Assembly: GCA_035340095.1 (NCBI GenBank)
Contig: DAORGN010000103.1
Location: 1-16,831 of the forward strand
Length of the DNA stretch: 16,831 nt
Source: JAEUKA01 sp035340095
GTDB lineage: Bacteria > Myxococcota_A > Polyangia > Palsa-1104 > JAEUJZ01
Direction: 5' to 3'
The position numbers were made by a program, and so were the translations under genes. Of the stretch, positions 6,586 through 13,684 are shown piece after piece. Below the pieces are notes generated by a model. That model saw only the letters and a list, made by a program, of their open reading frames with translations, had not been told where the DNA came from and did not search any database. Position 1 is the first letter of the stretch; every line of letters starts with the position of its first letter.

Positions 6586-7446
6586 TTAGTCCTTCACGCC
6601 AATCCGACGGTGCCGCAGGGCCGGCAGATCAGTCCGAATTTTCTGTAGCGATTCAAAATCCAGCTCGGCCACCGCGACGCCTTCTCCGTCGGGACATTCG
6701 CACAACACCGTCCCCCACGGATCGACTATCAAGCTGTGTCCATAGGTAAACCGCGACGGACTGTGCCGACCCTGCTGCGCCGCCGCGAGGACGAAGCACT
6801 GGTTTTCAATCGCGCGCGCCCGCAAAAGAACGTGCCAGTGATCTTTTCCGGTATGCAGCGTAAACGCCGCCGGGATCGACAACATTTTCGCAGCTGCCGC
6901 CGAAAGCCGACGATATAGCTCGGGAAAACGCACGTCGTAACAGACCGAAAGCCCCAGTCCTCCCCACGGCGTTTCCGACACGATCACCTGATCGACAGCA
7001 CCATATTCCACCGTCGCTGATTCACATAGGCTCGTCGCTGCATGGAAAAAATGGACATCAAACAGGTGGATCTTGCGATACACCGCCGCGATGTTTCCGT
7101 CGGGCAAAAGGTGAACGCTGCTGTTAAACACCCGCGATGGGGTTTGCCCCACTTCAGGCAGTCCACCGAGCACCAAGTGCACCGAAAGCGACCGCGCCAG
7201 CGCTTGCATCCGACCGAGGATCTGCCCGTGACCGTGCAGCGTCCCGTCTGATTTTGCCGCGATCGTCACCGCATGACTGAACTTGTCTTTTTCATCCGAC
7301 GAAAGCAGGGCAAAATTTTCCGGCAGACAGACAAGCTCGGCACCCCGTCGCTGCGCTTTCTGGCAAAGCGCTTCGACTTGGGCAAGATTGCGCTCAACAT
7401 CAGCAGTCGAGCAAAGCTGAACCACTGCGGCTTTTAGGACCGACAT
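6586..7446 (-). CDS. carbon-nitrogen hydrolase, Nit1-like amidase
   Basis: A 286-aa nitrilase-superfamily enzyme. The catalytic Glu-Lys-Cys triad is visible: Glu43 in LVCLPENF, Lys125 in AVYRKIHLFD and Cys169 in GLSVCYDVRFPELYR. The YRKIHLFDV segment and the short single-domain length fit the Nit1/YbeM branch. Its known members hydrolyse deaminated glutathione, a repair reaction, in the cytoplasm. The subfamily assignment is likely but not certain. The frame is open upstream to 7578, but homology begins at MSVLKAAVVQL, so ATG 7446 is chosen. The -10-like TATACT ends 9 bp upstream with no Shine-Dalgarno sequence, suggesting a leaderless transcript. It is divergent from hrcA and is followed immediately by the exported helical protein gene. 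Confidence 0.9.
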   Translation of the reverse strand: MSVLKAAVVQLCSTADVERNLAQVEALCQKAQRRGAELVCLPENFALLSSDEKDKFSHAVTIAAKSDGTLHGHGQILGRMQALARSLSVHLVLGGLPEVGQTPSRVFNSSVHLLPDGNIAAVYRKIHLFDVHFFHAATSLCESATVEYGAVDQVIVSETPWGGLGLSVCYDVRFPELYRRLSAAAAKMLSIPAAFTLHTGKDHWHVLLRARAIENQCFVLAAAQQGRHSPSRFTYGHSLIVDPWGTVLCECPDGEGVAVAELDFESLQKIRTDLPALRHRRIGVKD

Positions 7447-7452
7447 CTCTCG

Positions 7453-7464
7453 CAGTATACTGCT
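7453..7464. promoter_or_regulatory. symmetric -10 shared by hrcA and the amidase gene
   Basis: GCAGTATACTGC is a perfect 12-bp palindrome and reads TATACT on both strands (7456-7461). On the minus strand it ends 9 bp before the amidase ATG. On the plus strand it lies 28 bp before the hrcA ATG. Neither side has a strong -35 hexamer. A bidirectional promoter with one shared -10 is the simplest reading. No CIRCE inverted repeat (TTAGCACTC-N9-GAGTGCTAA) is present here. Confidence 0.45.
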
Positions 7465-7489
7465 TGCCGAAGAACCATCGTCTTTGCCG

Positions 7490-8533
7490 ATGCTGGAACT
7501 TAACAATCGCGCTCGCAAAATTCTCTCGGCCATTACCCAGGAATATCTTTCGACTGGGGAAGCCGTCGGTTCGCGCACGGTGACACGGCGCTACGGCGTC
7601 GATCTGTCGCCGGCGAGTGTCCGCAACGTGATGGCCGACCTCGAAGAACTCGGGCTGATTCGGCAGCCGCATGCTTCGGCGGGACGGGTTCCGACGGACT
7701 TGGGTCTGCGCTTTTTTGTCGATTCGCTTTTGAAAATCCGCCAGCTTTCATCCCGTGACCGTGAAGAAATGGCCGGACACTACAACTTCTCGACGGGGGA
7801 AGTGGATGCAGTGCTGCGCGAGGCCGGGCAAGTGCTGTCCGATCTGTCGACGCACACGGTTGTGGTGATGACGCCGCGCGTCGATCTCGACGTGCTCAAA
7901 CACATCGAGTTTGTCCGCGTCAAAGACAACGCGGTGGTCGCGGTGCTGGTCAACACGTCGGGGCGAGTGCTTAACAAACTGGTGACGCTCGACGAGCCGA
8001 TTGCGCCTGACTTGCTCGATCGCATCACCAATTATCTGAACTCATTTCTCGACGGAAAAACCCTGTCCGAAGCGCGCTCGCTGATCGAAAAAGAGCTGGC
8101 CAAAGAGCGGACCCGCTACGACGCACAAGCCAAGCTGGCACTGCGGTTGTCGGCGCAAGCGCTGCCGGCGGAACCTCCGTCGGTCATCGTATCGGGACAA
8201 GCCAACTTGCTGTCGCATGTGTTAAGCGAGGAAGCGGCACCGACGCCCGAGCGGCTCAAAGCGCTGTTTCGCACGCTCGAAGATCACCGGCAGCTTCTGC
8301 GCCTGCTTGAACAGACCGAAGCCGCGCACGGAATTCAGGTTTTTATTGGTGCCGAAACGTCCGTTCCTGAGTTTTCGGACAAAACGGTGGTCGCCGCAAG
8401 CTATGGTCCAAACGAAAAGCCCGTCGGAGCACTCGGCGTCATCGGCCCAACTCGCATGAACTACTCGCGGGTTATTGCGCTGGTCGACTTTACTGCGCAA
8501 CTTCTTAGCGGTGTCATCGCTCAAAATCGCTAA
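7490..8533 (+). CDS. hrcA: heat-inducible transcription repressor HrcA
   Basis: HrcA represses chaperone operons by binding CIRCE operators and depends on GroEL for its folded, active state. The 347-aa length is normal. The N-terminal winged helix is clear: ARKILSAITQEYLSTGEAVGSRTV (from about residue 7) and SPASVRNVMADLEELGLI, followed by HASAGRVPTDLGLRFFVD, a strong family signature. The C-terminal part contains the GAF-like and inserted dimerisation regions and ends in RMNYSRVIALVDFTAQLLSGVI. The ATG at 7490 is preferred because most family members begin near ELN; a TTG two codons upstream (7484) is possible. There is no clear Shine-Dalgarno sequence. It heads the hrcA-grpE-dnaJ cluster and is divergent from the amidase gene. 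A CIRCE site was not found upstream, so autoregulation is not supported by this window. Confidence 0.95.
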   Translation: MLELNNRARKILSAITQEYLSTGEAVGSRTVTRRYGVDLSPASVRNVMADLEELGLIRQPHASAGRVPTDLGLRFFVDSLLKIRQLSSRDREEMAGHYNFSTGEVDAVLREAGQVLSDLSTHTVVVMTPRVDLDVLKHIEFVRVKDNAVVAVLVNTSGRVLNKLVTLDEPIAPDLLDRITNYLNSFLDGKTLSEARSLIEKELAKERTRYDAQAKLALRLSAQALPAEPPSVIVSGQANLLSHVLSEEAAPTPERLKALFRTLEDHRQLLRLLEQTEAAHGIQVFIGAETSVPEFSDKTVVAASYGPNEKPVGALGVIGPTRMNYSRVIALVDFTAQLLSGVIAQNR

Positions 8534-8613
8534 CCCATGCCAGCTTGCGGCCCGATGACGCGGCAGTTGCCGTCGAAAGCTGACCAAAAAAGTCGTCAAG
8601 GAGAGACACGAAC

Positions 8614-9216
8614 ATGGCCACCGAAGAAGCGCAGTCGTCAAACGCCCCCGAGTCGTCGGGACAAGCCCAGTCGGGACAGCCACCTTCTGCGGCCTCGCCC
8701 GAGGCTGATCTGAAGGCGCAAGTCGACAAGCTCTCGGAGGAAAAGCGCGATCTGAACGATCGGCTGCTCCGTCTCGCTGCCGAGTTCGAAAACTACAAGC
8801 GCCGGGCCCGCAAAGAGCAGGAAGACGCCGCCGCGCGCGGTCTGGAGAGCTTGGTGCGCGAGCTTCTGCCGGCAATGGACAACTTCGATCGGGCGCTTTC
8901 CGCGAGCAAAAATCCGTCGACCACGGTCACTGCGATCGTCGAAGGCGTGCAGATGGTGCAGCGGAGCTTCTTTGCCGCACTCGAAAAGTCGCAGATAAGG
9001 CCGTTCGAGGCAGAAGGCAAGCCGTTTGACCCGAACTTCCACGAAGCGATCGGGCAGGTAGAAAGCGCGACGCTGCCGCCAGGCCACGTCGGCAACGTGT
9101 TCCAGCGGGGTTACATGATCGGCAGTCGACTGCTCCGTCCGGCGCTGGTGCAAGTGACGCGCAAAAGTGAGCAAGCGCCCGAAACGCCCCCCTCGACGCC
9201 CGGCCAGGCAAACTGA
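8614..9216 (+). CDS. grpE: nucleotide exchange factor GrpE
   Basis: GrpE releases ADP from DnaK and so drives the chaperone cycle in the cytoplasm. The 200-aa protein has a disordered Ser/Glu/Pro-rich start (about 1-30) and then a long coiled coil (about 31-75) with the conserved RLLRLAAEFENYKRRARKEQ. A helical LVRELLPAMDNFDRAL segment follows. The C-terminal beta domain contains RPFEAEGKPFDPNFHEAIGQV and VFQRGYMIGSRLLRPALVQV, both diagnostic. AAGGAG lies about 10 bp before the ATG. It sits 80 bp after hrcA and only 8 bp before dnaJ, so the three genes likely form an operon. dnaK, often found between grpE and dnaJ, is absent. Confidence 0.95.
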   Translation: MATEEAQSSNAPESSGQAQSGQPPSAASPEADLKAQVDKLSEEKRDLNDRLLRLAAEFENYKRRARKEQEDAAARGLESLVRELLPAMDNFDRALSASKNPSTTVTAIVEGVQMVQRSFFAALEKSQIRPFEAEGKPFDPNFHEAIGQVESATLPPGHVGNVFQRGYMIGSRLLRPALVQVTRKSEQAPETPPSTPGQAN

Positions 9217-9227
9217 GGCGAGAATTG
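9215..9227 (+). promoter_or_regulatory. Shine-Dalgarno and TTG start deciding dnaJ
   Basis: GAGG (9215-9218) overlaps the grpE TGA stop and lies 6 bp before the TTG at 9225. This supports TTG as the dnaJ start codon and suggests translation of dnaJ is coupled to grpE. Confidence 0.55.
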
Positions 9228-10412
9228 GCCGACGCAAAGCGCGATTATTACGAAGTGCTCGGTCTGCCGCGGGATGCAGAACCGACGGAGATAAAGCGAG
9301 CCTATCGTGCGCTGGCGCTGCGCTATCACCCCGATCAAAACCAGAACGACAAGCACGCCGAGGACAAGTTCAAAGAAGTGTCCGAGGCGTACACCGTGCT
9401 GTCTGACCCGGAAAAGCGCGCCCGCTACGATAGGCTCGGGCATCTTGGACTATCGCGCGATGTGTCGGGCATCGATCCACTGTCCGTCGATTTGGAATCG
9501 ATGAAGTCGCTGTTTAGCAACCTGTTCGGCGACCTCATCGGCGGCAAAAAAGGCAAAGGGCGCGATCTTCGCTACAACCTCGATATCTCGCTCAGCGAGG
9601 CCGCACACGGGGTACTAAAAACCATCCGCTTTCCGGTCCGCGCCGACTGCCCAAGCTGCCATGGCAGCGGCGCTCGCGGCGGCGACGCAGGACTGCGAAC
9701 CTGCACCACCTGCGCTGGCAAAGGCGAAGTAAAGCCCGGCAAAGGCCTGTTTTCGCTGAGCCGTCCCTGCACCGTCTGCCAAGGCGTCGGCAAAGTCGTC
9801 GTCGATCCGTGCAGCGAATGCCGCGGCGCTGGACTTACCGAACAGCAGCGCGAATACACCGTCAGCATTCCGCCCGGCACCGAGGATGGATCGGCTCGTC
9901 GCATTTCCGGCCAAGGCGAACCGGGTCGACGCGGCGGCGGCGGCGCTGGCGACCTAAACGTCACCGTCAAAGTCGAACCGCACCCCATCCTCCGACGAGA
10001 AGGTGCGCTGTTGTTGTGCGATTTGCCGATCACACTGACCCAAGCGGCGATTGGCTGTGCCCTGGATGTGCCGACGCTGGAAGGCCGCGTCGAAATGAAA
10101 ATTCCCGCCGGCACCCAGTCCGGCACCGTCTTTCGTTTGCGCAGTCGCGGTTTTCCGACGTCGGTGGGCGCGACGAGCCGAGGCGATCTGCACGTCAAAG
10201 TCTTTATCGAGACACCAGGGAACCTCAGCGAAGCGCAGCGCGCCCTGCTCCGCCACATCGAAGACAAGCTCGGTGGCGCCGACTACCCGCGCATCCGCAA
10301 ATACCAAGACGACCTAAAACACCTGTACGGACCGGCGGACACCACGACCACTCCCATCACCAAGTCCGACGGCAAACCCGCTACCAAGCCCAACAACAAG
10401 CCCGTCAGCTAA
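9225..10412 (+). CDS. dnaJ: molecular chaperone DnaJ with glycine/phenylalanine-poor linker
   Basis: DnaJ delivers unfolded proteins to DnaK and stimulates its ATPase. The 395-aa protein is of type I. The J domain begins at the N-terminus (RDYYEVLGLPRDA) with the essential HPD at residues 35-37. Four zinc-finger repeats are intact: CPSCHGSG, CTTCAGKG, CTVCQGVG and CSECRGAG. The C-terminal substrate domains follow (IPPGTEDGSARRISGQGEPG, then PTLEGRVEMKIPAGTQSG). The linker between J domain and zinc fingers is unusual. In place of a Gly/Phe-rich run it reads SRDVSGIDPLSVDLESMKSL and then FSNLFGDLIGGKKGKG. The tail ends in a Thr/Lys/Pro-rich extension. The TTG start is supported by the GAGG upstream and by the J-domain position. 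It is the last gene of hrcA-grpE-dnaJ. Confidence 0.93.
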   Translation: MADAKRDYYEVLGLPRDAEPTEIKRAYRALALRYHPDQNQNDKHAEDKFKEVSEAYTVLSDPEKRARYDRLGHLGLSRDVSGIDPLSVDLESMKSLFSNLFGDLIGGKKGKGRDLRYNLDISLSEAAHGVLKTIRFPVRADCPSCHGSGARGGDAGLRTCTTCAGKGEVKPGKGLFSLSRPCTVCQGVGKVVVDPCSECRGAGLTEQQREYTVSIPPGTEDGSARRISGQGEPGRRGGGGAGDLNVTVKVEPHPILRREGALLLCDLPITLTQAAIGCALDVPTLEGRVEMKIPAGTQSGTVFRLRSRGFPTSVGATSRGDLHVKVFIETPGNLSEAQRALLRHIEDKLGGADYPRIRKYQDDLKHLYGPADTTTTPITKSDGKPATKPNNKPVS

Positions 10413-10430
10413 GCGACACGGCTGCGCCAA

Positions 10431-10457
10431 AAAGTCGGGCCGCTGTCAGCCCGCTTT
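10431..10457 (+). terminator. possible terminator hairpin after dnaJ
   Basis: AAAG (10431-10434), a bulged T and CGGGC (10436-10440) can pair with GCCCG (10449-10453) and CTTT (10454-10457) around an 8-base loop. It starts 19 bp after the dnaJ stop. The T-run is short and lies within the stem, so termination strength is uncertain. Confidence 0.35.
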
Positions 10458-10465
10458 GCTATACC
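10457..10465 (+). promoter_or_regulatory. extended -10 promoter candidate upstream of recA
   Basis: TGCTATACC (TG-N-TATACC, 10457-10465) matches an extended -10 element. No -35 is apparent, which extended -10 promoters can tolerate. Transcription would start near 10472, giving a recA leader of roughly 210 bases. No SOS box of the E. coli or Gram-positive type was recognised nearby. Confidence 0.35.
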
Positions 10466-10683
10466 CAGCCGCTGTGAACGAAACGTCTCAACGCCGCGTA
10501 TTTTGGACCGGCTGTCCGCCGGAAGCTTGTGTCCGCCAGACCGGCAGGCAGCGCGCGTCGAGCGGATCGATTCGCTTTGTCCCGCACCACTGTCAGGGCT
10601 GACGCGGCCCAAGCCGCCGCCACATCCGCCGGCGCCGCGTTGGCTTTCCCATTTTCCGACGAAAAAAACCAAGGAGCAGACCC
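10466..10683 (+). promoter_or_regulatory. structured recA leader region with possible short ORF
   Basis: This stretch carries no recognised gene. It contains a hairpin CCGGC-TGTCC-GCCGG (10508-10522) and a second self-complementary element around AGCGGATCGATTCGCT. A short GTG frame of 42 codons (10474-10602) begins 8 bp after the -10 candidate. It translates as VNETSQRRVFWTGC and onward, with no recognised homology, and may be a leader peptide or chance. The Shine-Dalgarno AAGGAG of recA is at 10671-10676. Confidence 0.3.
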
Positions 10684-11805
10684 ATGGCCATCGAGAAAAA
10701 AGACGACGCAAAGACCCCAAGCCGCAGCGAGCGCCTTGCCGCTCTCGACGCAGTAACCAGCAACATCGAAAAGCAGTTTGGCAAAGGATCGATCATGCGC
10801 CTGGGCGAAGGCATGGCGCTGCCGGAAGTCGTGGTGATGCCGACGGGTTCGCTCGCGCTCGACATCGCGCTCGGCTGCGGCGGTCTGCCCCGTGGACGCA
10901 TCGTCGAGATTTTTGGCCCAGAGTCATCCGGCAAGACCACGATGGCGCTGTCGGTCCTCGCAGAATGCCAAAAGCGCGGCGGCATGGCAGCGTTTGTCGA
11001 TGCTGAACACGCACTCGACATCGTCTATGCCAAAAAACTCGGGGTGCGTACCGACGACCTGCTCGTTTCGCAGCCCGACAACGGCGAACAAGCGCTGGAG
11101 ATTGCCGACATGCTCGTCCGCAGCAGCGCCGTCGACGTGGTGGTCATCGATTCAGTGGCCGCGCTCGTGCCCAAAGCCGAAATCGAAGGCGAAATGGGTG
11201 ATCAGCACGTCGGTCTTCAGGCCCGCCTGATGTCGCAGGCGCTGCGCAAGCTGACCGGCAGCATCAACAAGAGCAACACGCTCGTCATCTTCATCAACCA
11301 GATCCGCATGAAAATAGGCGTGATGTTCGGCAGCCCCGAAACGACGACGGGCGGCAACGCGCTCAAGTTCTACGCTTCGCAGCGGCTTGATATCCGTCGC
11401 GTCGGCGCACTCAAGCAAGGCGAAAAAGTCGTCGGCAACCGCACCCGCGTCAAGGTCGTCAAAAACAAGCTCGCGCCGCCATTCCGTGAAGTCGAGTTCG
11501 ACCTGATGTACGGCGAAGGCATCAGCCATGAAGGCGACCTCGTCGACCTCGGTTCCGAGGCAGGCATCATCGAAAAGTCGGGCGCGTGGTTTGCCTACGG
11601 CGGCGAACGAATCGGCCAGGGCCGCGAAAACGCCAAAGAGTACCTAAAGACCCATCCCGAAATGGCCGACGCGATCGAAGCGGCCATCTTGGAAAAGCAC
11701 GGGATCAAGCGACAGGGCATCGACCCGTCGAGCACCGCTGCGGCAGCCAGCACCGCAGAACATGTCGCCCCCCCGACTGGGCGCAAGGCAAAAGCCGCGA
11801 GCTAA
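10684..11805 (+). CDS. recA: recombinase RecA
   Basis: RecA forms ATP-dependent filaments on single-stranded DNA, pairs homologous strands and triggers LexA self-cleavage. The 373-aa length is slightly long for the family because of an alanine-rich tail ending in a basic segment (GRKAKAAS). The Walker A GPESSGKTT is at residues 78-86. Other diagnostic segments are VVVIDSVAALVPKAEIEGEMGD (Walker B and nearby loop L1), LVIFINQIRMKIGVMFGSPETTTGG (loop L2 with the conserved glutamine) and the C-terminal LKTHPEMADAIEAAIL. AAGGAG lies 7 bp before the ATG. The gene is convergent with the kinase gene, with only 6 bp between the stop codons. No recX or lexA is seen next to it. Confidence 0.98.
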   Translation: MAIEKKDDAKTPSRSERLAALDAVTSNIEKQFGKGSIMRLGEGMALPEVVVMPTGSLALDIALGCGGLPRGRIVEIFGPESSGKTTMALSVLAECQKRGGMAAFVDAEHALDIVYAKKLGVRTDDLLVSQPDNGEQALEIADMLVRSSAVDVVVIDSVAALVPKAEIEGEMGDQHVGLQARLMSQALRKLTGSINKSNTLVIFINQIRMKIGVMFGSPETTTGGNALKFYASQRLDIRRVGALKQGEKVVGNRTRVKVVKNKLAPPFREVEFDLMYGEGISHEGDLVDLGSEAGIIEKSGAWFAYGGERIGQGRENAKEYLKTHPEMADAIEAAILEKHGIKRQGIDPSSTAAAASTAEHVAPPTGRKAKAAS

Positions 11806-11811
11806 CCGCGC

Positions 11812-13599
11812 CTAGTCGACGATTTCGGGACGACCGCTCGGCTTGGTCTTGCCGGTTGGCTTGCCGCCGGCAACTGGGGTGGTTTTTCCCGGTCCAGCCT
11901 TTGTGGTTCCCGTCGGTGGGATTGGGTTTTTGACCGCGACCGACTTGCCCGCTGGACTCGTGCCAGCAGGCACTTTTCCGCTCGGTCCGGTCTTCCCAGC
12001 CGCAGGCCCGGTCGACTTGGTAGCACCGCCATTTTTCCCCGCGGGTGGCGTCGGCGCTGGCTTGCTGCCAGTCGCTGGCTTCGGCGGATCGACCGGTTCA
12101 AGCGGCACATTCAAGCTGACATCGCTGCCGACATTGGCGTCGACGGTTTGGTCTTTGTAGTTAGGTCGCCGGATGATGAGCTTGAGCGGCTCTTTGCCGC
12201 GCGGCCAGTCTTTCTTCATCGGCGTAAGGCCTATCGACCGCCCCGAGCTTGCCAGCAGCACATCGGCACCTGCCGGCGTGCTTTCGACCGACAACATCAC
12301 ATTGCGACGCTCGATTTTGGTTTGCACCACTGCCGGCTGGTTGCCCTCACGCTCGTCGCGCAAAAAACGCACCGTGATCGCCACGACCAGCGACGACACC
12401 ACGATGGTCGCTGCCGCAACCACCGCAATCCAGCGTCGCCGCCGCGCTGGGGTCATCGAAGCGCTGCTCTGCCCCGTCGCTCCAGCGAGCGTCGATTGTC
12501 GAAGCCCCGAATTGGAATCCTTGTCCGCTTTTTCTTTGGCGACTTTGAGCCGATTCCCCGTCGGGGTATCGTCATCACCCGGCGAAGACTGGGCTGCCGG
12601 CACCATCGCCCCCGAAGCGGCCTGCGGCGACGGTGAAGCCTGACCCGGCTGGACAAAGCCCGGAATCGGTATGTTGGCCGACGACAGCTGAAAGCCCGGA
12701 GGCATCCGCACAATCGCATGCGCCGTCGTCGGATAAGCCACGGCCAAGCCTTCCAGTTCACCGGCAACCTGGCGCATCGTCGGACGATCCGCCTTGTTTT
12801 TGATCAAGAGCCGATGCACCACCTGTCCCAGGTTGACCGGCACATGCGGCGCAGCCTCTCGAATCGGCGGCGGTTCGTCGTAAATTTGCTTGGCCAGGAT
12901 CTCGCCTTGTGCCCCGGTAAACGGCGGCTTGCCGACGAGCATTTCGTACATGATGACGCCGAGCGAGTACACGTCGGACTTGTCATCGACATTGCCGGCA
13001 CCACGACACTGCTCGGGGGCCATGTACTTTGGCGTGCCCATCACAACATCGGCTGCCGTCTGCGCCGCGCCTTGGTTTAGCTCGGCGGCGACCTTGGCGA
13101 TGCCAAAGTCGAGCAGCTTGACCCGAATCCGTCCCGGCGCTTCCGGGTCCGGATCGGCAATCAACATGATGTTGTCAGGCTTCAAATCTCGGTGAATCAC
13201 GCCCTTTTCGTGCGCCGCCGCAAGCGCTGCCGCAATCTGCCGCGAAATTCGCACCACTTCGGGCACCGCGAGCTTGCCGCCGTTCGCTTTGAGCCGCTGC
13301 CCCAGCGTGTCGCCCTTGAGAAACTCCATGACCAGATAGGCGACGCCCGACGGCAACTGCCCGTAGTCGGATATCTGGACGATGCCGGGATGGTCGACGA
13401 TGTTGACCGCCCGCGCCTCGTTGAAAAAGCGCTGCGCGATCTCCGGTTCTTGGGCGTAACGACCATGCAGAACCTTGATCGCCACGCGCCGCTCAATCGG
13501 CTCTTGGATGGCCTCATAAACGGCCCCCATGCCACCCTTGCCGATTAGGCGTACAAGGCGGTACGGGCCTATCTTGTCTCGCGGCAGACCTGTAGACAC
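11812..13599 (-). CDS. transmembrane Ser/Thr protein kinase with PEGA-like domain
   Basis: A 595-aa Hanks-type kinase. The catalytic domain spans about 13-280: glycine loop GKGGMGAV (20-27), Lys42 in VAIKVL, Glu61 in the C-helix, HRDLKPDN at 136-143 (catalytic Asp138), DFG at 164-166 and GTPKYMAPEQ at 188-197. All key residues are present, so activity is expected. A Pro/Ser-rich linker leads to one membrane helix (about 390-410), preceded by RRRR, which should keep the kinase in the cytoplasm. The outer part has a PEGA-like beta domain (VESTPAGADVLLASSGRSIG onward) and then a low-complexity Pro/Gly/Lys/Thr tail, possibly cell-wall-associated. The GTG start at 13599 has no Shine-Dalgarno sequence, but an extended -10 ends 9 bp upstream. 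It lies 85 bp after two lipoprotein genes and converges on recA. Confidence 0.93.
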   Translation of the reverse strand: MSTGLPRDKIGPYRLVRLIGKGGMGAVYEAIQEPIERRVAIKVLHGRYAQEPEIAQRFFNEARAVNIVDHPGIVQISDYGQLPSGVAYLVMEFLKGDTLGQRLKANGGKLAVPEVVRISRQIAAALAAAHEKGVIHRDLKPDNIMLIADPDPEAPGRIRVKLLDFGIAKVAAELNQGAAQTAADVVMGTPKYMAPEQCRGAGNVDDKSDVYSLGVIMYEMLVGKPPFTGAQGEILAKQIYDEPPPIREAAPHVPVNLGQVVHRLLIKNKADRPTMRQVAGELEGLAVAYPTTAHAIVRMPPGFQLSSANIPIPGFVQPGQASPSPQAASGAMVPAAQSSPGDDDTPTGNRLKVAKEKADKDSNSGLRQSTLAGATGQSSASMTPARRRRWIAVVAAATIVVSSLVVAITVRFLRDEREGNQPAVVQTKIERRNVMLSVESTPAGADVLLASSGRSIGLTPMKKDWPRGKEPLKLIIRRPNYKDQTVDANVGSDVSLNVPLEPVDPPKPATGSKPAPTPPAGKNGGATKSTGPAAGKTGPSGKVPAGTSPAGKSVAVKNPIPPTGTTKAGPGKTTPVAGGKPTGKTKPSGRPEIVD

Positions 13600-13617
13600 T
13601 ACAGGCGCATCTTAGCA
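13589..13617 (-). promoter_or_regulatory. kinase promoter and palindrome over its start codon
   Basis: On the minus strand TGCTAAGAT (13617-13609) fits an extended -10 (TG-N-TAAGAT) ending 9 bp before the GTG start. A perfect 7-bp inverted repeat with a 3-bp centre, CCTGTAG-ACA-CTACAGG (13589-13605), covers the start codon and initial transcribed bases. It could be an operator or an mRNA hairpin hiding the start. The same spot contains AGTGCTAA, which resembles half of a CIRCE element, but the other half is missing. Confidence 0.4.
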
Positions 13618-13684
13618 CTTTGGGCTTTGCTACATGAAGAGAGTTCCGCGACTTTTCCGGGGAAACCGCGCTTGGGCAAGCGGG

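Noticed and set aside
7964..7975. CIRCE-like half site GAGTGCTTAA inside hrcA
   Set aside because: It has an inserted base and no partner half, and lies in the coding sequence; a chance match.
8537..8620. Short frame starting at ATG 8537 between hrcA and grpE
   Set aside because: It overlaps the grpE start in another frame, has no ribosome binding site of its own and no recognisable sequence.
13609..13618. CIRCE-like half site upstream of the kinase gene
   Set aside because: The sequence at the correct spacing does not match the second half, so it was noted only as part of the kinase promoter region.
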